From Neotamlana sedimentorum (GTDB taxonomy: Bacteria > Bacteroidota > Bacteroidia > Flavobacteriales > Flavobacteriaceae): DNA of 64,000 nt. Location: NCBI RefSeq assembly GCF_000943565.1, contig NZ_JTDW01000004.1, forward strand, positions 186,001 to 250,000, read 5' to 3'. The notes under the pieces are model-generated. The model saw only the letters and a list, made by a program, of their open reading frames with translations, was not told where the DNA came from and searched no databases. Position numbers and translations under genes: made by a program. Shown piece by piece: positions 43,249-52,666 of this stretch. Numbering within the stretch: the stretch's first letter is position 1; every line of letters starts with the position of its first letter.

Positions 43249-45786
43249 TCAGTTCTTAAGGAACTTCTGATTAATAGTATTGTTTGAGGTCTTGATGTGA
43301 ATCATGTACAAACCTGAAGGTAATACAGATACATCAATGTCATTTTCTATATTGTTAGATTGTTTAAGCAATTGTCCGTTAATATTATAAATAGACACAC
43401 TTTCTACTTGCCCATTCGATTTTACGAACATTCGGTCTTTTACAGGATTAGGATATAATTTTACTGAGTTTGTATTTAAAGAAATATCATCAACTGCCAA
43501 TGTAGAATTGTATTCATAAACACCTAAATCTATAGTAGTGTTAAAAATTCTTGTATTACCTGATAAATCTAAATCACCAAATAAAGCTACATCGTAGTAA
43601 GCGTTATCTCCTTGATCAACAATATAATTAGAAGCAGATGTTGGTTTGTATTCGCTATCTAAATTTAAATCATCAGTTGCAGGATCTAAAGTTGTTACAT
43701 TTGTTGCACTAAATGTTCCGTAAGTTCCAGCGTTTGATGATAAATTTGCAACAGTATTTGCTATAACAACATCATAATTTGTTTCAGCTCCGTTGGAAAT
43801 ATCTCTGGTTGCTGCTGCTCCATTAACTGTATTCTCCCAAAAAATAGAATTATAAACATTTAAATTAACACTTCCGTTTCCTGATGCCGTAATGGAATTT
43901 CCATAGGTACTATTATAGTCGTTATTAACAAACGTACTATTATTAATTACAACATCTAAAGTGTTTCCGTTATTCCAATCTGATCTGTAAATATCTAAGG
44001 CCGTAACATTAATATCGTTATCTGCCACTAAAACGTTAGCCCAACGTGTAAAAATATAGCCGTTTGTACTATCAGATTGCACATAAACCAATCCCCTATT
44101 AACAATGGTGTTATTTATAAACTTGGTGTTTTCAATAAGCAACCCTCCGTTTAATGTTCTCATTTTAAGCAAATAACCATTAGAATAATTACTTCTGAAT
44201 ACCGAATTTTTAATTTTTAAATTATTAATACTTGAACTATTAGGAATAAAGATTACTCCGTTTTCTTCAACACCACCAGATGTAGATGTATCGTAAATAT
44301 TTTCAAAAATAATTCCATCAAAAGTCACATCACTAGCTGTTACTTCAAATAAACGCTCTGCATTATCTGTTTTGTTTGAAGAAAAATCACCTGAAATATC
44401 ATCACCATTAATATCGCCTGTAAAAATGGTTGCATTTGTAGTATGAATAGCTGTTAAAACTCTATCCGCTATAGTAGTTTCGATTCCTGCAAAACCTCCA
44501 ATAATATCTACTTCGTTTGTACTAACAGCTATTGGTGTGTTTTTATCTGCCAAAGTATAGGTTCCTTTTGCTACCCAAACAGCATCATTTAAATTGGTAA
44601 GTGCTAAAGCGTCTGTTACGTTTGTAAAAGCATCTGTCCATGAGCTACCATCGTTGGCGCCTGTTGCATTTGCATCTACATAATAAACGGTTAGTATACA
44701 ATTTTCACTATAACTTGATTGATTATCTTTAGTCCAACCAGCATCATACTGACTGCTGTTTGCTGGTGGTGAAAAGCCTGCATCAACTTGAATACAATTT
44801 AAATTTGGATTACTGTACGCTTTCATATAGATGAAATTGCTATTATTTCCGTTTGAGATTAATAAGGTATCTAATGGACTATTTTCATAACAAAACAATT
44901 CATTAATACTTGTATTTAAACGAATATCTAAACTTGTTAAATTATTAAAACCAACATGCAAACGTGTTAATGATAAATTATTACTAACATCAATAGTAGT
45001 TAAGCTGTTACTAGGCACATCTAAACGCGTTAAATTAGTAAAAGCTTCAATACCTGTTAAATCTGCAATACCAATACCGTTCATAATCAATTCGGTAGTA
45101 GCTTGTGCTTCAGCCACTGTAATTTCAGTATCATTATTTAAATTGATACTACCATCGTTTACTAAAAAACTTTTAAAATTAGCATCTGGAATGTTTACAA
45201 TTTGGTTTAACGTAGCACAGTCTTCACTATAAAATGCGGAGTTACCTTTGGTCCATCCTTGACTGTAAATACCAGCTTCAGCAGGAGGTGTGATACCAGC
45301 ATCTATTTGAATGCATGATAAGCTATTACCATAGGCTTTCATCCAATTGATATTAACGTTATTACCATTTGCAATATTTAATTCATATAAAACACCATTA
45401 TTATGACATTGAATATCTGTAATTTGTGTATTTGCACTAATATCTAGAGTTTCAATTTGATTAGCAGCACAGTGAAGACGTGTTAAGGCAAGGTTATTAC
45501 TAACATCTAAAGCTGTTAAATTATTGCTATAACAATCTAAACGTGTAATATTTACAAAGGCTTCAATACCTGTTAAGTCTGAAATTGACAAACCATTAAT
45601 TAATAATTCTCCTGTAAAAGCCTGTGCTTCAGCCACAGAAATTTCTGAATCACTATTAGTATTAATTGCTGTATCTCCAACAAGATAAGCTTTAAAATTA
45701 GCATCGGGAATATTAACATTTTGTGCATGTGTACTAAACCATGCAGTTGCCATTAAAAAGGAAAATAAGAGTAATTTTTTTTTCAT
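43249..45786 (-). CDS. Secreted T9SS protein with duplicated leucine-rich module and beta-helix
   Basis: An 845-residue protein. A signal peptide (MKKKLLLFSFLMATAWFSTHAQ) is followed by two tandem ~170-residue copies of a module (NIPDANFKAYL... and NIPDANFKSFL...) with leucine-rich repeats (ITRLDCYSNNLTALDVSNNL). A right-handed beta-helix-type region (VYYVDANATGANDGSSWTDA onward, with many Asn-rich turns) comes next. The last ~80 residues are a type A T9SS sorting domain (LYPNPVKDRMFVKS, VLPSGLYMIHIKT). It should be exported through the type IX system and attached to or released from the surface, perhaps as an adhesin. Confidence 0.9.
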   Translation of the reverse strand: MKKKLLLFSFLMATAWFSTHAQNVNIPDANFKAYLVGDTAINTNSDSEISVAEAQAFTGELLINGLSISDLTGIEAFVNITRLDCYSNNLTALDVSNNLALTRLHCAANQIETLDISANTQITDIQCHNNGVLYELNIANGNNVNINWMKAYGNSLSCIQIDAGITPPAEAGIYSQGWTKGNSAFYSEDCATLNQIVNIPDANFKSFLVNDGSINLNNDTEITVAEAQATTELIMNGIGIADLTGIEAFTNLTRLDVPSNSLTTIDVSNNLSLTRLHVGFNNLTSLDIRLNTSINELFCYENSPLDTLLISNGNNSNFIYMKAYSNPNLNCIQVDAGFSPPANSSQYDAGWTKDNQSSYSENCILTVYYVDANATGANDGSSWTDAFTNVTDALALTNLNDAVWVAKGTYTLADKNTPIAVSTNEVDIIGGFAGIETTIADRVLTAIHTTNATIFTGDINGDDISGDFSSNKTDNAERLFEVTASDVTFDGIIFENIYDTSTSGGVEENGVIFIPNSSSINNLKIKNSVFRSNYSNGYLLKMRTLNGGLLIENTKFINNTIVNRGLVYVQSDSTNGYIFTRWANVLVADNDINVTALDIYRSDWNNGNTLDVVINNSTFVNNDYNSTYGNSITASGNGSVNLNVYNSIFWENTVNGAAATRDISNGAETNYDVVIANTVANLSSNAGTYGTFSATNVTTLDPATDDLNLDSEYKPTSASNYIVDQGDNAYYDVALFGDLDLSGNTRIFNTTIDLGVYEYNSTLAVDDISLNTNSVKLYPNPVKDRMFVKSNGQVESVSIYNINGQLLKQSNNIENDIDVSVLPSGLYMIHIKTSNNTINQKFLKN

Positions 45787-45890
45787 TGTAGTTGAGATTT
45801 TTATGATTAATCAACTACAAAACAAACGCAATACGTAAGGTTTTTAATTTGCTTTTTTCTGAATAGCTCTAATTTCTTTCTGAATGAAAA

Positions 45891-46643
45891 TCACATAAAC
45901 GTTTCCTTTATTACCTCTAAAAATTGGTCGCGTTTAGATCTTGAAATGGGGATGCGTTTTTGATTGTTCATTAGCAAATAATCGCCATCGTCTTTAACCA
46001 ATTCATCTACATATTTTAAATTGATTAAATATGATCTGTGACATTTAAAAAACATCGCGTTGCGTTCTAATTGCTCAACAAAATGTTTTAATGGTTTACA
46101 AATCGTTTTTTGTTTTCCATTAATAAGTTGTACGTTGGTATACATACCATCTGCCTCAAAATATACTATATCGCTATGTGAAGCGAATAGGATACCTTTT
46201 GGTATTTCTAATGCAATTTTATCTATGGAAAGTTGTTTTAAAGAGTCGCGTAACTTATTTAACTGGTCATTTAAATTATTGGCTTTTATCGCTTCTTCGG
46301 CTTTAGTAACTGCTTCTTTTAACTCGTTGGTATCAACTGGTTTTAATACATAATCTACTGCCGATAATTTAAAAGCTTCAATAGCATATTGATTATAGGC
46401 TGTTACAAATATAATTTTAAAGTCTATGATGTTAGGAAAGTATTCTAAAATATCTAAACCTGATTGATTTGGCATTTCAATGTCTAGAAATACTACATCT
46501 GGTTTTAATGTTTTTATTACATCTACTCCAGATGCTAAATCTTGAGCTTCATTAATAGAGGTAATACTTGTGCAATGTTGGGTTAACAAATTAGACAGTA
46601 AATGTCTGGCGCGTTTTTCATCGTCAATAATTATCGCTTTCAT
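45891..46643 (-). CDS. LytTR response regulator paired with the Y_Y_Y sensor
   Basis: A 250-residue regulator with receiver domain (acidic DDE at 7-9, phosphoacceptor D54 in VFLDIEMP, Lys in YVLKPVDTNE) and LytTR DNA-binding domain (IVYFEADGMYTNVQL, FKCHRSYLINLKYVDEL, KRIPISRSKRDQF). Its gene begins 6 nt after the sensor kinase gene on the same strand. It may control the secreted protein gene immediately downstream (inference from position). Confidence 0.93.
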   Translation of the reverse strand: MKAIIIDDEKRARHLLSNLLTQHCTSITSINEAQDLASGVDVIKTLKPDVVFLDIEMPNQSGLDILEYFPNIIDFKIIFVTAYNQYAIEAFKLSAVDYVLKPVDTNELKEAVTKAEEAIKANNLNDQLNKLRDSLKQLSIDKIALEIPKGILFASHSDIVYFEADGMYTNVQLINGKQKTICKPLKHFVEQLERNAMFFKCHRSYLINLKYVDELVKDDGDYLLMNNQKRIPISRSKRDQFLEVIKETFM

Positions 46644-46649
46644 ATATTA

Positions 46650-49544
46650 TTACATTGGCATCATTATAATTACTCGAGTGCCTGATGGTATATTTTTGTC
46701 TGTAACTAAATCTTTTGTGATAATGGTAATATCACGTTTTAGTTTGTTTTTATATAAATATACTCGTTCTTGGTTTGCCCGAGTAGCAAAAGGTTTATGC
46801 TGTTTATTAGGGCGTTTTAATTTCTCTGATTGTTCTCGCCCAATACCATTATCTGTTACCGTTATTTGCAACCTATTATCTAAAATAATTTTTGCTTCAA
46901 CCTGTAATTGCCTATTATTTGGTTTATGTAACAAACCGTGTTTTAAGGCATTTTCTACATAAGGTTGAATAAACAATGATGGTACTTTTATTTGTTTTGT
47001 ATTCAACTGATTATCGACAGATATTTTGTAATCTAACTCATCTTCAAAACGTACTTTTTCTAATTCTAAATACAGTTTTAATGCATTTAGCTCTTCTTCT
47101 AAAGAAATTTCGTTTTGCTGACTGTAATCTAAATACATTCGGATTAATCGGCTAAACTTTACTAAATACGAACTTGCTAATTCTTTTTCGTTTGAAACAA
47201 TATAATCTTGAATGGAATTTAAGGCATTGAAAATAAAATGCGGATTCATTTGCGAACGCAGATTTTCTAGTCTTAAATTCGTTATTTTTTTATCGATTAA
47301 AATTTTATCAATTTCTAAAATGCGCTGTTTTTCCTTTTGCTTTAAACGATTTATAAAGTACAGCCATATTAAACCAAAAATTGACAACATTATTAAACCA
47401 TAAAACCAATACGTTTCCCAAAAAGGTTTGCTAATTATAAATGTTATTGGCGATGCATAAACATAACCTTTGGCGCTACTATTTTTTGCTTTAAGCTCGA
47501 ACGTGTAACTACCATTAGCCAAACTATTAAAATTAACAAAATGTGTGTTTTTGGGTATATTTTGCCAACTCGTATCTAGTTGTTTAACCCTGTACTTATA
47601 ATTTACTAGTTGGTTAGATTGAAAACCATTAGAATTAAACTGAATTTCAATTTTATTTAAATCATGTGGTAATTTATAGGTTGGTTTAAGTAGTGTATCT
47701 CGGTCATTTATCTTTACGCTTTCTATTTTTACTCTTGCTGTTTTAAATGATTTAAATAATCCTTCATGTTTTGGAAGCAAATAAAACGACGTTGGCAAAG
47801 TAACTACTATTTTGTTTTTAAGTATTAAAAAGTTATTTACGGCAGTATTTAAACCATCTTGAGCACTTAAAAATTTTAATGTTTTTGTGTTTATATTGTA
47901 CTGAAACAGTCCAGAATCTGATGAAATCCACAATAAATTATTATCATATTTTAAATTATTTATATGAAGGTTTTTGGGTAAACCAATTTCTAATTTTGAT
48001 AGTGTATTATTTTCAAGTTTAAGCAAACCATTGTGCTGTGTAGCTAACCAAATTATTTTTTCGTTATTTGATGCAATAGCGTTAACTAATAAGTTTTTAG
48101 AATTATAGTTTATTTCTTTTGATTTGAAATTTTCTAAATTATAAACAAAAAATCCATCAATATAAGATACAAACAGACTATTCTTACAAACTGCAGAGGC
48201 TTTTACTCGACTTGAACGGAGCTCTTTTTTGTGATCTAAACTATATGGTTTTTTATAAACAATACCTTGCCGGTAGTTACCGTAAAACAAAGTACTATCA
48301 TTAATTTTAGAAAAGCTCTTTGCTACAGAAAAGGTATATGTTACATCTTTTATTTTAAAAGACTTTAAATTCACAATAAACGATTCTGATGAATTTATGC
48401 TTACAATTAATTGTTCGGTTTTATCATCAAAAAATAAATTTCCTATAATTTTTTTTCCAGGTAATTGAATGGTTTTATACAGTTTATCTTTGTTATAAAA
48501 CAACAGCTTACTATTGTTTGTACCTAACACAAAATTATTATCGTGTAAAGCAGCAGATGCAGTTACTTTATTTTTATGTTCTACTTGCCTAATATTTAAA
48601 TTTGGTGATACAAAAACACCATTATCTAAAGTTGCAAACCAATAATTTTTATTAAAATCTATTTGAATGTCTGTAATAGATTCTGATTTAAAAAGCTGTT
48701 CTTTAAATATTAATGATTTTCCTGTTAATTTAAATATATGCACACCAGAATTAGTTAAAAACCAGTACTCATTGTTAAAACTTAAAACATTATAAATAGT
48801 TTCATTTTGCAACTGTTTTGGGGTTTCTATCTTAGTGTAAGAGTCATTTTGTTTATCAACTAGGTATATTACATTACCATTAGAACTTTTATGTGTAAAA
48901 AACACAACATTGTTAAAAGCAAAAAGTTTTGGTGATTGAATGAGTTTTGAAGTAGTTATTTCAATAATTTTTTTAGCTATTCCGTTTTTAAATTTATAAA
49001 CTCTATGACGTTTTAAAGCACCCTCTAAATTAATAACAAACGTATAGTTCGCATCATTTACAGTTGCATTACTAATACACATGCCATTAAAAACTGGTGA
49101 GATATTTTTAGAATCTTTATTTATATCATAAATACCTGATTCTGTGAATATACGAACACTTTTTTCTAAAACCTGATAAGAAGCTAATTGACCTTTAACG
49201 AATTTACTAGCATCGAAAAATAATTTTAAACTATCGTTTTCAACATAAAAAAATTGTCCGTAAATGTTATTACACCAAAGTTTTCCTTCGTGATCAAATT
49301 GTAGTTGAAATATTGAATTTGATTTTTTTTTAGGGTTATCAAAATTATGATATGTTTTTCCGTCATATCGATACAATCCTTTATCTGCTGCTAACCATAT
49401 GTAATGGTCTTCATCTTCAGCAATATCATAAAATTCAAAATCTGGAAGTTGAGAAATACTTCCCATATTTACAGATACCGGATTTTGAGCCTGTAACACA
49501 AAGCAAAAAAAACAAACAAGTATATAGTTAAAACAATAGCGCAT
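46650..49544 (-). CDS. Beta-propeller/Y_Y_Y sensor histidine kinase of LytS type
   Basis: A 964-residue sensor. A signal peptide (to ~20) is followed by a periplasmic region of two-component beta-propeller repeats (~25-600, e.g. HYIWLAADKGLYRYDGKTYH) and a Y_Y_Y-type Ig-like domain (~640-715, with YKYRVKQLDTSWQNIP and GSYTFELKAKN). One membrane helix (~727-746), a coiled linker and the His_kinase domain with LRSQMNPHFIFNALNSIQDY as phosphoacceptor and an ATPase domain (DNGIGREQSEKL) complete it. It partners the LytTR regulator. The ligand is unknown; relatives sense polysaccharide or envelope signals. Confidence 0.93.
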   Translation of the reverse strand: MRYCFNYILVCFFCFVLQAQNPVSVNMGSISQLPDFEFYDIAEDEDHYIWLAADKGLYRYDGKTYHNFDNPKKKSNSIFQLQFDHEGKLWCNNIYGQFFYVENDSLKLFFDASKFVKGQLASYQVLEKSVRIFTESGIYDINKDSKNISPVFNGMCISNATVNDANYTFVINLEGALKRHRVYKFKNGIAKKIIEITTSKLIQSPKLFAFNNVVFFTHKSSNGNVIYLVDKQNDSYTKIETPKQLQNETIYNVLSFNNEYWFLTNSGVHIFKLTGKSLIFKEQLFKSESITDIQIDFNKNYWFATLDNGVFVSPNLNIRQVEHKNKVTASAALHDNNFVLGTNNSKLLFYNKDKLYKTIQLPGKKIIGNLFFDDKTEQLIVSINSSESFIVNLKSFKIKDVTYTFSVAKSFSKINDSTLFYGNYRQGIVYKKPYSLDHKKELRSSRVKASAVCKNSLFVSYIDGFFVYNLENFKSKEINYNSKNLLVNAIASNNEKIIWLATQHNGLLKLENNTLSKLEIGLPKNLHINNLKYDNNLLWISSDSGLFQYNINTKTLKFLSAQDGLNTAVNNFLILKNKIVVTLPTSFYLLPKHEGLFKSFKTARVKIESVKINDRDTLLKPTYKLPHDLNKIEIQFNSNGFQSNQLVNYKYRVKQLDTSWQNIPKNTHFVNFNSLANGSYTFELKAKNSSAKGYVYASPITFIISKPFWETYWFYGLIMLSIFGLIWLYFINRLKQKEKQRILEIDKILIDKKITNLRLENLRSQMNPHFIFNALNSIQDYIVSNEKELASSYLVKFSRLIRMYLDYSQQNEISLEEELNALKLYLELEKVRFEDELDYKISVDNQLNTKQIKVPSLFIQPYVENALKHGLLHKPNNRQLQVEAKIILDNRLQITVTDNGIGREQSEKLKRPNKQHKPFATRANQERVYLYKNKLKRDITIITKDLVTDKNIPSGTRVIIMMPM

Positions 49545-49629
49545 AATTACTAAACAACAAACTTAACATTTATGTAAATACTGGTACTTGCATTTTGCTG
49601 TAAGTCCTTATTTTTTTTCTAAATACAAA

Positions 49630-49653
49630 AAACGCCTACAATTGTAGGCGTTT
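49630..49653. terminator. Terminator after the DUF4870 gene
   Basis: A perfect 24-nt palindrome, AAACGCCTACAA/TTGTAGGCGTTT, lies 25 nt past the DUF4870 stop codon, in the gap before the sensor kinase gene. Confidence 0.8.
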
Positions 49654-49677
49654 AATATCTCTTAATATAAAATAACA

Positions 49678-50040
49678 CTAACTAATAAAATTAAAAGATA
49701 ATGGGTAGCTAGGTAATTCGCCGTTACTAGCTTTTATGGTGTTTATAATTGGCATAACAAAAGCCAAAATGCCGATAAAAATAAATGTTAATATACCTAA
49801 ACCAAATAGTAATATTAAAGGAATACTTAATACAGAATATACAACAATGCTTAACTGAAAGTTAATTATAGATTTTCCATGAATATCTAAACCTTCTACG
49901 TTATCTTTTTGTGTTGCCCAAATTATTAAAGGTACAATTAACCCTCCAAATCCAGTAAAGCAAGTAAGTAATTGAGATAAATGTGTTAATGCTAATAATT
50001 GGTTGTCAGTTCGTTTTAAAGTATAATAGTTCGTTTCCAT
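49678..50040 (-). CDS. DUF4870 membrane protein
   Basis: A 120-residue protein with a short soluble N-terminus and three or four hydrophobic helices. LLALTHLSQLLTCFTGFGGL, PLIIWATQKDN and INFQLSIVVYSVLSIPLI are the DUF4870 signatures. Small membrane proteins of unknown function. Confidence 0.9.
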   Translation of the reverse strand: METNYYTLKRTDNQLLALTHLSQLLTCFTGFGGLIVPLIIWATQKDNVEGLDIHGKSIINFQLSIVVYSVLSIPLILLFGLGILTFIFIGILAFVMPIINTIKASNGELPSYPLSFNFIS

Positions 50041-50130
50041 GATTAATTTGTTTTATATCAATATGACGTATAGATATATTTTTTGTTACATTTTTTTTAA
50101 ATTATAAAAATAATAACTGGTTAAGTACAG

Positions 50131-50210
50131 TTTATCGATAATTTATATACTATAAATCTTACAAAACAATTAATTTTTTACATTTTATCGATTTTTTAAA
50201 CATTTTATCG
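50131..50210 (+). promoter_or_regulatory. Repeated TTTATCG boxes upstream of the secreted-protein gene
   Basis: ACATTTTATCG occurs at 50180-50190 and again at 50200-50210, exactly 20 nt apart (about two helical turns). A third TTTATCG is at 50131-50137. They lie between divergent genes, 36-115 nt before the start at 50246. A similar TTTTATCGATT is seen (reverse strand) inside the repeat at 3081-3121. Probably binding sites for a regulator working as an array. Confidence 0.45.
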
Positions 50211-50245
50211 TTGTTATTTTATATTTTCGTATAAAATCTAGCGAT

Positions 50246-51001
50246 ATGTCCCAAAATATATATGTCTACATAATTTTTGCCTTTATAAGTACAACCAATA
50301 TGTTTGCTCAGGCAAATAGACAAGATAATAGAATTAAAATGTGGCTTTCCTTTACAGACCCGAACCAATATATGCGAATAATTGGTTTAGGTTATATAAA
50401 AAATACAACACATGATTATGATAATGGTTACGACGCTAAAGCATTTAACGATCATAAGAACGAAATGTATTGGGTTATGAATAATGATAATTTATGCATA
50501 ATGGCTTTACCTGAATTTGATGAAAACGAAACATTACCTTTAGGCGTAAACATATATACTTCTGGAAATTTCAAAATTGGACTAAACAAAACGGAAAACT
50601 TCCCTAAGAATATAAATGTGTTTTTAAAAGATAATGCAACTAATTTAAGTTATAATTTATCTGAATCACCCGCAGAAGTTTGGATTAACGAAACAATTGA
50701 TGTGTCAAGATTTAGTATTTCGTATCAAGAAAAAAGTTCTCTCTTAAATGTAGTTACAAATGAAGATATAGAAAATATTGACTTAATATATTTAAAAGAT
50801 GAAGCCGTTTTACAAATACAAAATATTGAAAAACAAAGTTTTAAACACTTAATTATTTACAATACTAGTGGGCAAAATGTTTTAAGTGTTAACAGCAATA
50901 TTACTTCGCGTATACCTATAAATACATTAAAAAATGGTCTTTATATTTTAAATATAGGGACTCCTATTGGCACAAAACGCTTCAAGTTTATTAAACACTA
51001 A
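50246..51001 (+). CDS. Secreted protein with T9SS-like C-terminal tail
   Basis: A 251-residue protein with an N-terminal signal (to ~FAQA, residue 23). The middle (KMWLSFTDPNQYMRIIGLGY, DNGYDAKAFNDHKNEMYWVM) is typical of secreted flavobacterial proteins of unknown function. The C-terminal ~75 residues form a sorting-domain-like sandwich ending LKNGLYILNIGTPIGTKRFKFI, with NTSGQNVL. It is therefore a likely type IX secretion client. Confidence 0.82.
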   Translation: MSQNIYVYIIFAFISTTNMFAQANRQDNRIKMWLSFTDPNQYMRIIGLGYIKNTTHDYDNGYDAKAFNDHKNEMYWVMNNDNLCIMALPEFDENETLPLGVNIYTSGNFKIGLNKTENFPKNINVFLKDNATNLSYNLSESPAEVWINETIDVSRFSISYQEKSSLLNVVTNEDIENIDLIYLKDEAVLQIQNIEKQSFKHLIIYNTSGQNVLSVNSNITSRIPINTLKNGLYILNIGTPIGTKRFKFIKH

Positions 51002-51310
51002 TAATTATGAATCGTTATTTTTTATAAATTATATCAAATAAATATCGAATATTTTCGAATCATACAAAAGATATTTATTCTTTAAGCAGAGATTTAATTA
51101 AACATATTGTTAATTAAATTTACTTGTATTTCTTACATTTATAAAACCATACATTTATAACCTTTAAGCAAAAAAACAAGAATATAAGAATCGTTACAAA
51201 ACTTCTTTATAGTAAAATACTTTATTCTTTAAATTAAAAATTAGATTATTTATCTTTTGCATTGTATTTTCGGCACAATAAATGTGTTAACAACCGTTAT
51301 TAACCCTAAA
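51002..51310. other. AT-rich spacer, no gene seen
   Basis: About 310 bases before the DUF3108 gene. Some AT-rich local repeats (e.g. ATCGAATATTTTCGAAT) but no hairpin with a U-tract and no frame of useful length. Confidence 0.55.
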
Positions 51311-52087
51311 ATGTACTTTATGTTACGATTATCTTTTATTTGCCTATTTATGTTTACCATTGCCGTAAATGCCCAAAATACAGCAGTTGGTTTTAACGAA
51401 AAATTAGTATATACGGCTTCTTATAACATGTCTGGTATTTTAACCGATTTGGCTCAAATTAACATGGAAACTAGTCCTGTTAAAACATCGAAAGCAACTT
51501 TATTGCGCTTAAAATGTACAGCTACCACTTACAGCAAATGGGATAACTTTTTTAAAATTAGAGATTTATACGAAAGTTATGTAAGCCCTAAATCGCTTAC
51601 ACCATATTTATATAATCGTTCTATAAACGAAGGCGGCTATTTCAAAAAAATGAAATACACCTTTAGTCATAAAACAAAAACGGTTAAAACAGTTCAAACC
51701 AAAAGTAAAAATAGAGTAGAAAACAAAACCGTATCGATTAATTCTGGAACTAAAGATATTATTTCAACACTTTATTCTGTTCGCTTGCTTGATTATGCAT
51801 CTATGGCAAATGGCAATACAATAACACAAAATATTATTTTCGACCGAAAAGAATATAATGTTCAAATAACTTATTTGGGTAAAGAAACTATTTCTACTGC
51901 TATTGGCAGTAAATCGTGTTATAAAATTGCAATAGGATCTGCTGACAGCAACGTTTTACAAGGAAAAAACAGTAATGTGTTATGGTTAACTGCCGATGCT
52001 AACAAAGTGCCTGTTTACGGAAAATTTAAAATCCCTGTGGGTAATGGTGAATTAAAAATTAAATCGGCATCGGGCTTAAAAAATTAA
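51311..52087 (+). CDS. DUF3108 secreted/periplasmic protein
   Basis: I start at 51311 (MYFMLRLSFICLFMFTIAVNA...), giving a clean signal peptide; the open frame extends 54 nt further upstream without signal character. The 258-residue protein carries the DUF3108 core (GFNEKLVYTASYNMSGILTD, TYSKWDNFFKIRDLYESYVS, KSLTPYLYNRSINEGGY). Function is unknown. It is followed after 4 nt by the acidic membrane protein gene. Confidence 0.85.
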   Translation: MYFMLRLSFICLFMFTIAVNAQNTAVGFNEKLVYTASYNMSGILTDLAQINMETSPVKTSKATLLRLKCTATTYSKWDNFFKIRDLYESYVSPKSLTPYLYNRSINEGGYFKKMKYTFSHKTKTVKTVQTKSKNRVENKTVSINSGTKDIISTLYSVRLLDYASMANGNTITQNIIFDRKEYNVQITYLGKETISTAIGSKSCYKIAIGSADSNVLQGKNSNVLWLTADANKVPVYGKFKIPVGNGELKIKSASGLKN

Positions 52088-52091
52088 GATA

Positions 52092-52601
52092 ATGAAAAAA
52101 CTACTAACCATCTTAGGCTTAATTGCCGCCATTTTTACCGTTATTTTTTCGGTGTTACCAATTTCTAATTTAGCTGTAATTCCTGGAATTATAGCACTCG
52201 CATTAGTTGGTTTTGCGTACTATTTGTCCAAAAAATCGGGTGAAATAAAAAAAATTATACCATTTACGTTAATGTTAACCGGTTTAGCGTTAATATTAAC
52301 TATATATAAAGCGATCTTTACCGAAACAGTTATAGAAGACACCAAAGTTTTAGAAGAAACAGAAATTAGACTTGAAGAAGAGGCTATTGAGGAATTAGAA
52401 GAACTCGATATTGAAGAGTTAGAAATTGATGAATCTGAACTTGAATCTATTAATATTGACGAAAGCGACATTGAAGTTGAAGCTGAAGATCTAAAAAATA
52501 TTAATATGAATGAAAATGTTGATATAGATGAATTGGAAACTATAGAATTCGAAGACGTTGAAATTGATGAAACTGAGCTAGAAAATCTCGAAATTGAGTA
52601 A
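52092..52601 (+). CDS. Small membrane protein with a very acidic tail
   Basis: A 169-residue protein: three hydrophobic helices (~3-22, ~25-45, ~57-75) then about 90 residues that are almost entirely Glu, Asp, Ile, Leu and Asn with very few Lys/Arg (EELEELDIEELEIDESELES, IDESDIEVEAEDL). The tail resembles repeated ELEIDE units. It could bind cations or basic partners at the membrane. No family was recognised. It is coupled to the DUF3108 gene by a 4-nt gap. Confidence 0.8.
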   Translation: MKKLLTILGLIAAIFTVIFSVLPISNLAVIPGIIALALVGFAYYLSKKSGEIKKIIPFTLMLTGLALILTIYKAIFTETVIEDTKVLEETEIRLEEEAIEELEELDIEELEIDESELESINIDESDIEVEAEDLKNINMNENVDIDELETIEFEDVEIDETELENLEIE

Positions 52602-52641
52602 CCCGCAGCCCATGTTTTATTAATGTATTGTTTATTTATGA

Positions 52642-52649
52642 TATATTTG
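52642..52649 (+). promoter_or_regulatory. -7 promoter element of the M28 peptidase gene
   Basis: TATATTTG, 17 nt before the TTG start at 52667, matches TAnnTTTG; the leader would be only ~10 nt. No convincing -33 TTG at the usual distance. Confidence 0.45.
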
Positions 52650-52666
52650 CATAAACCTTTATAATA

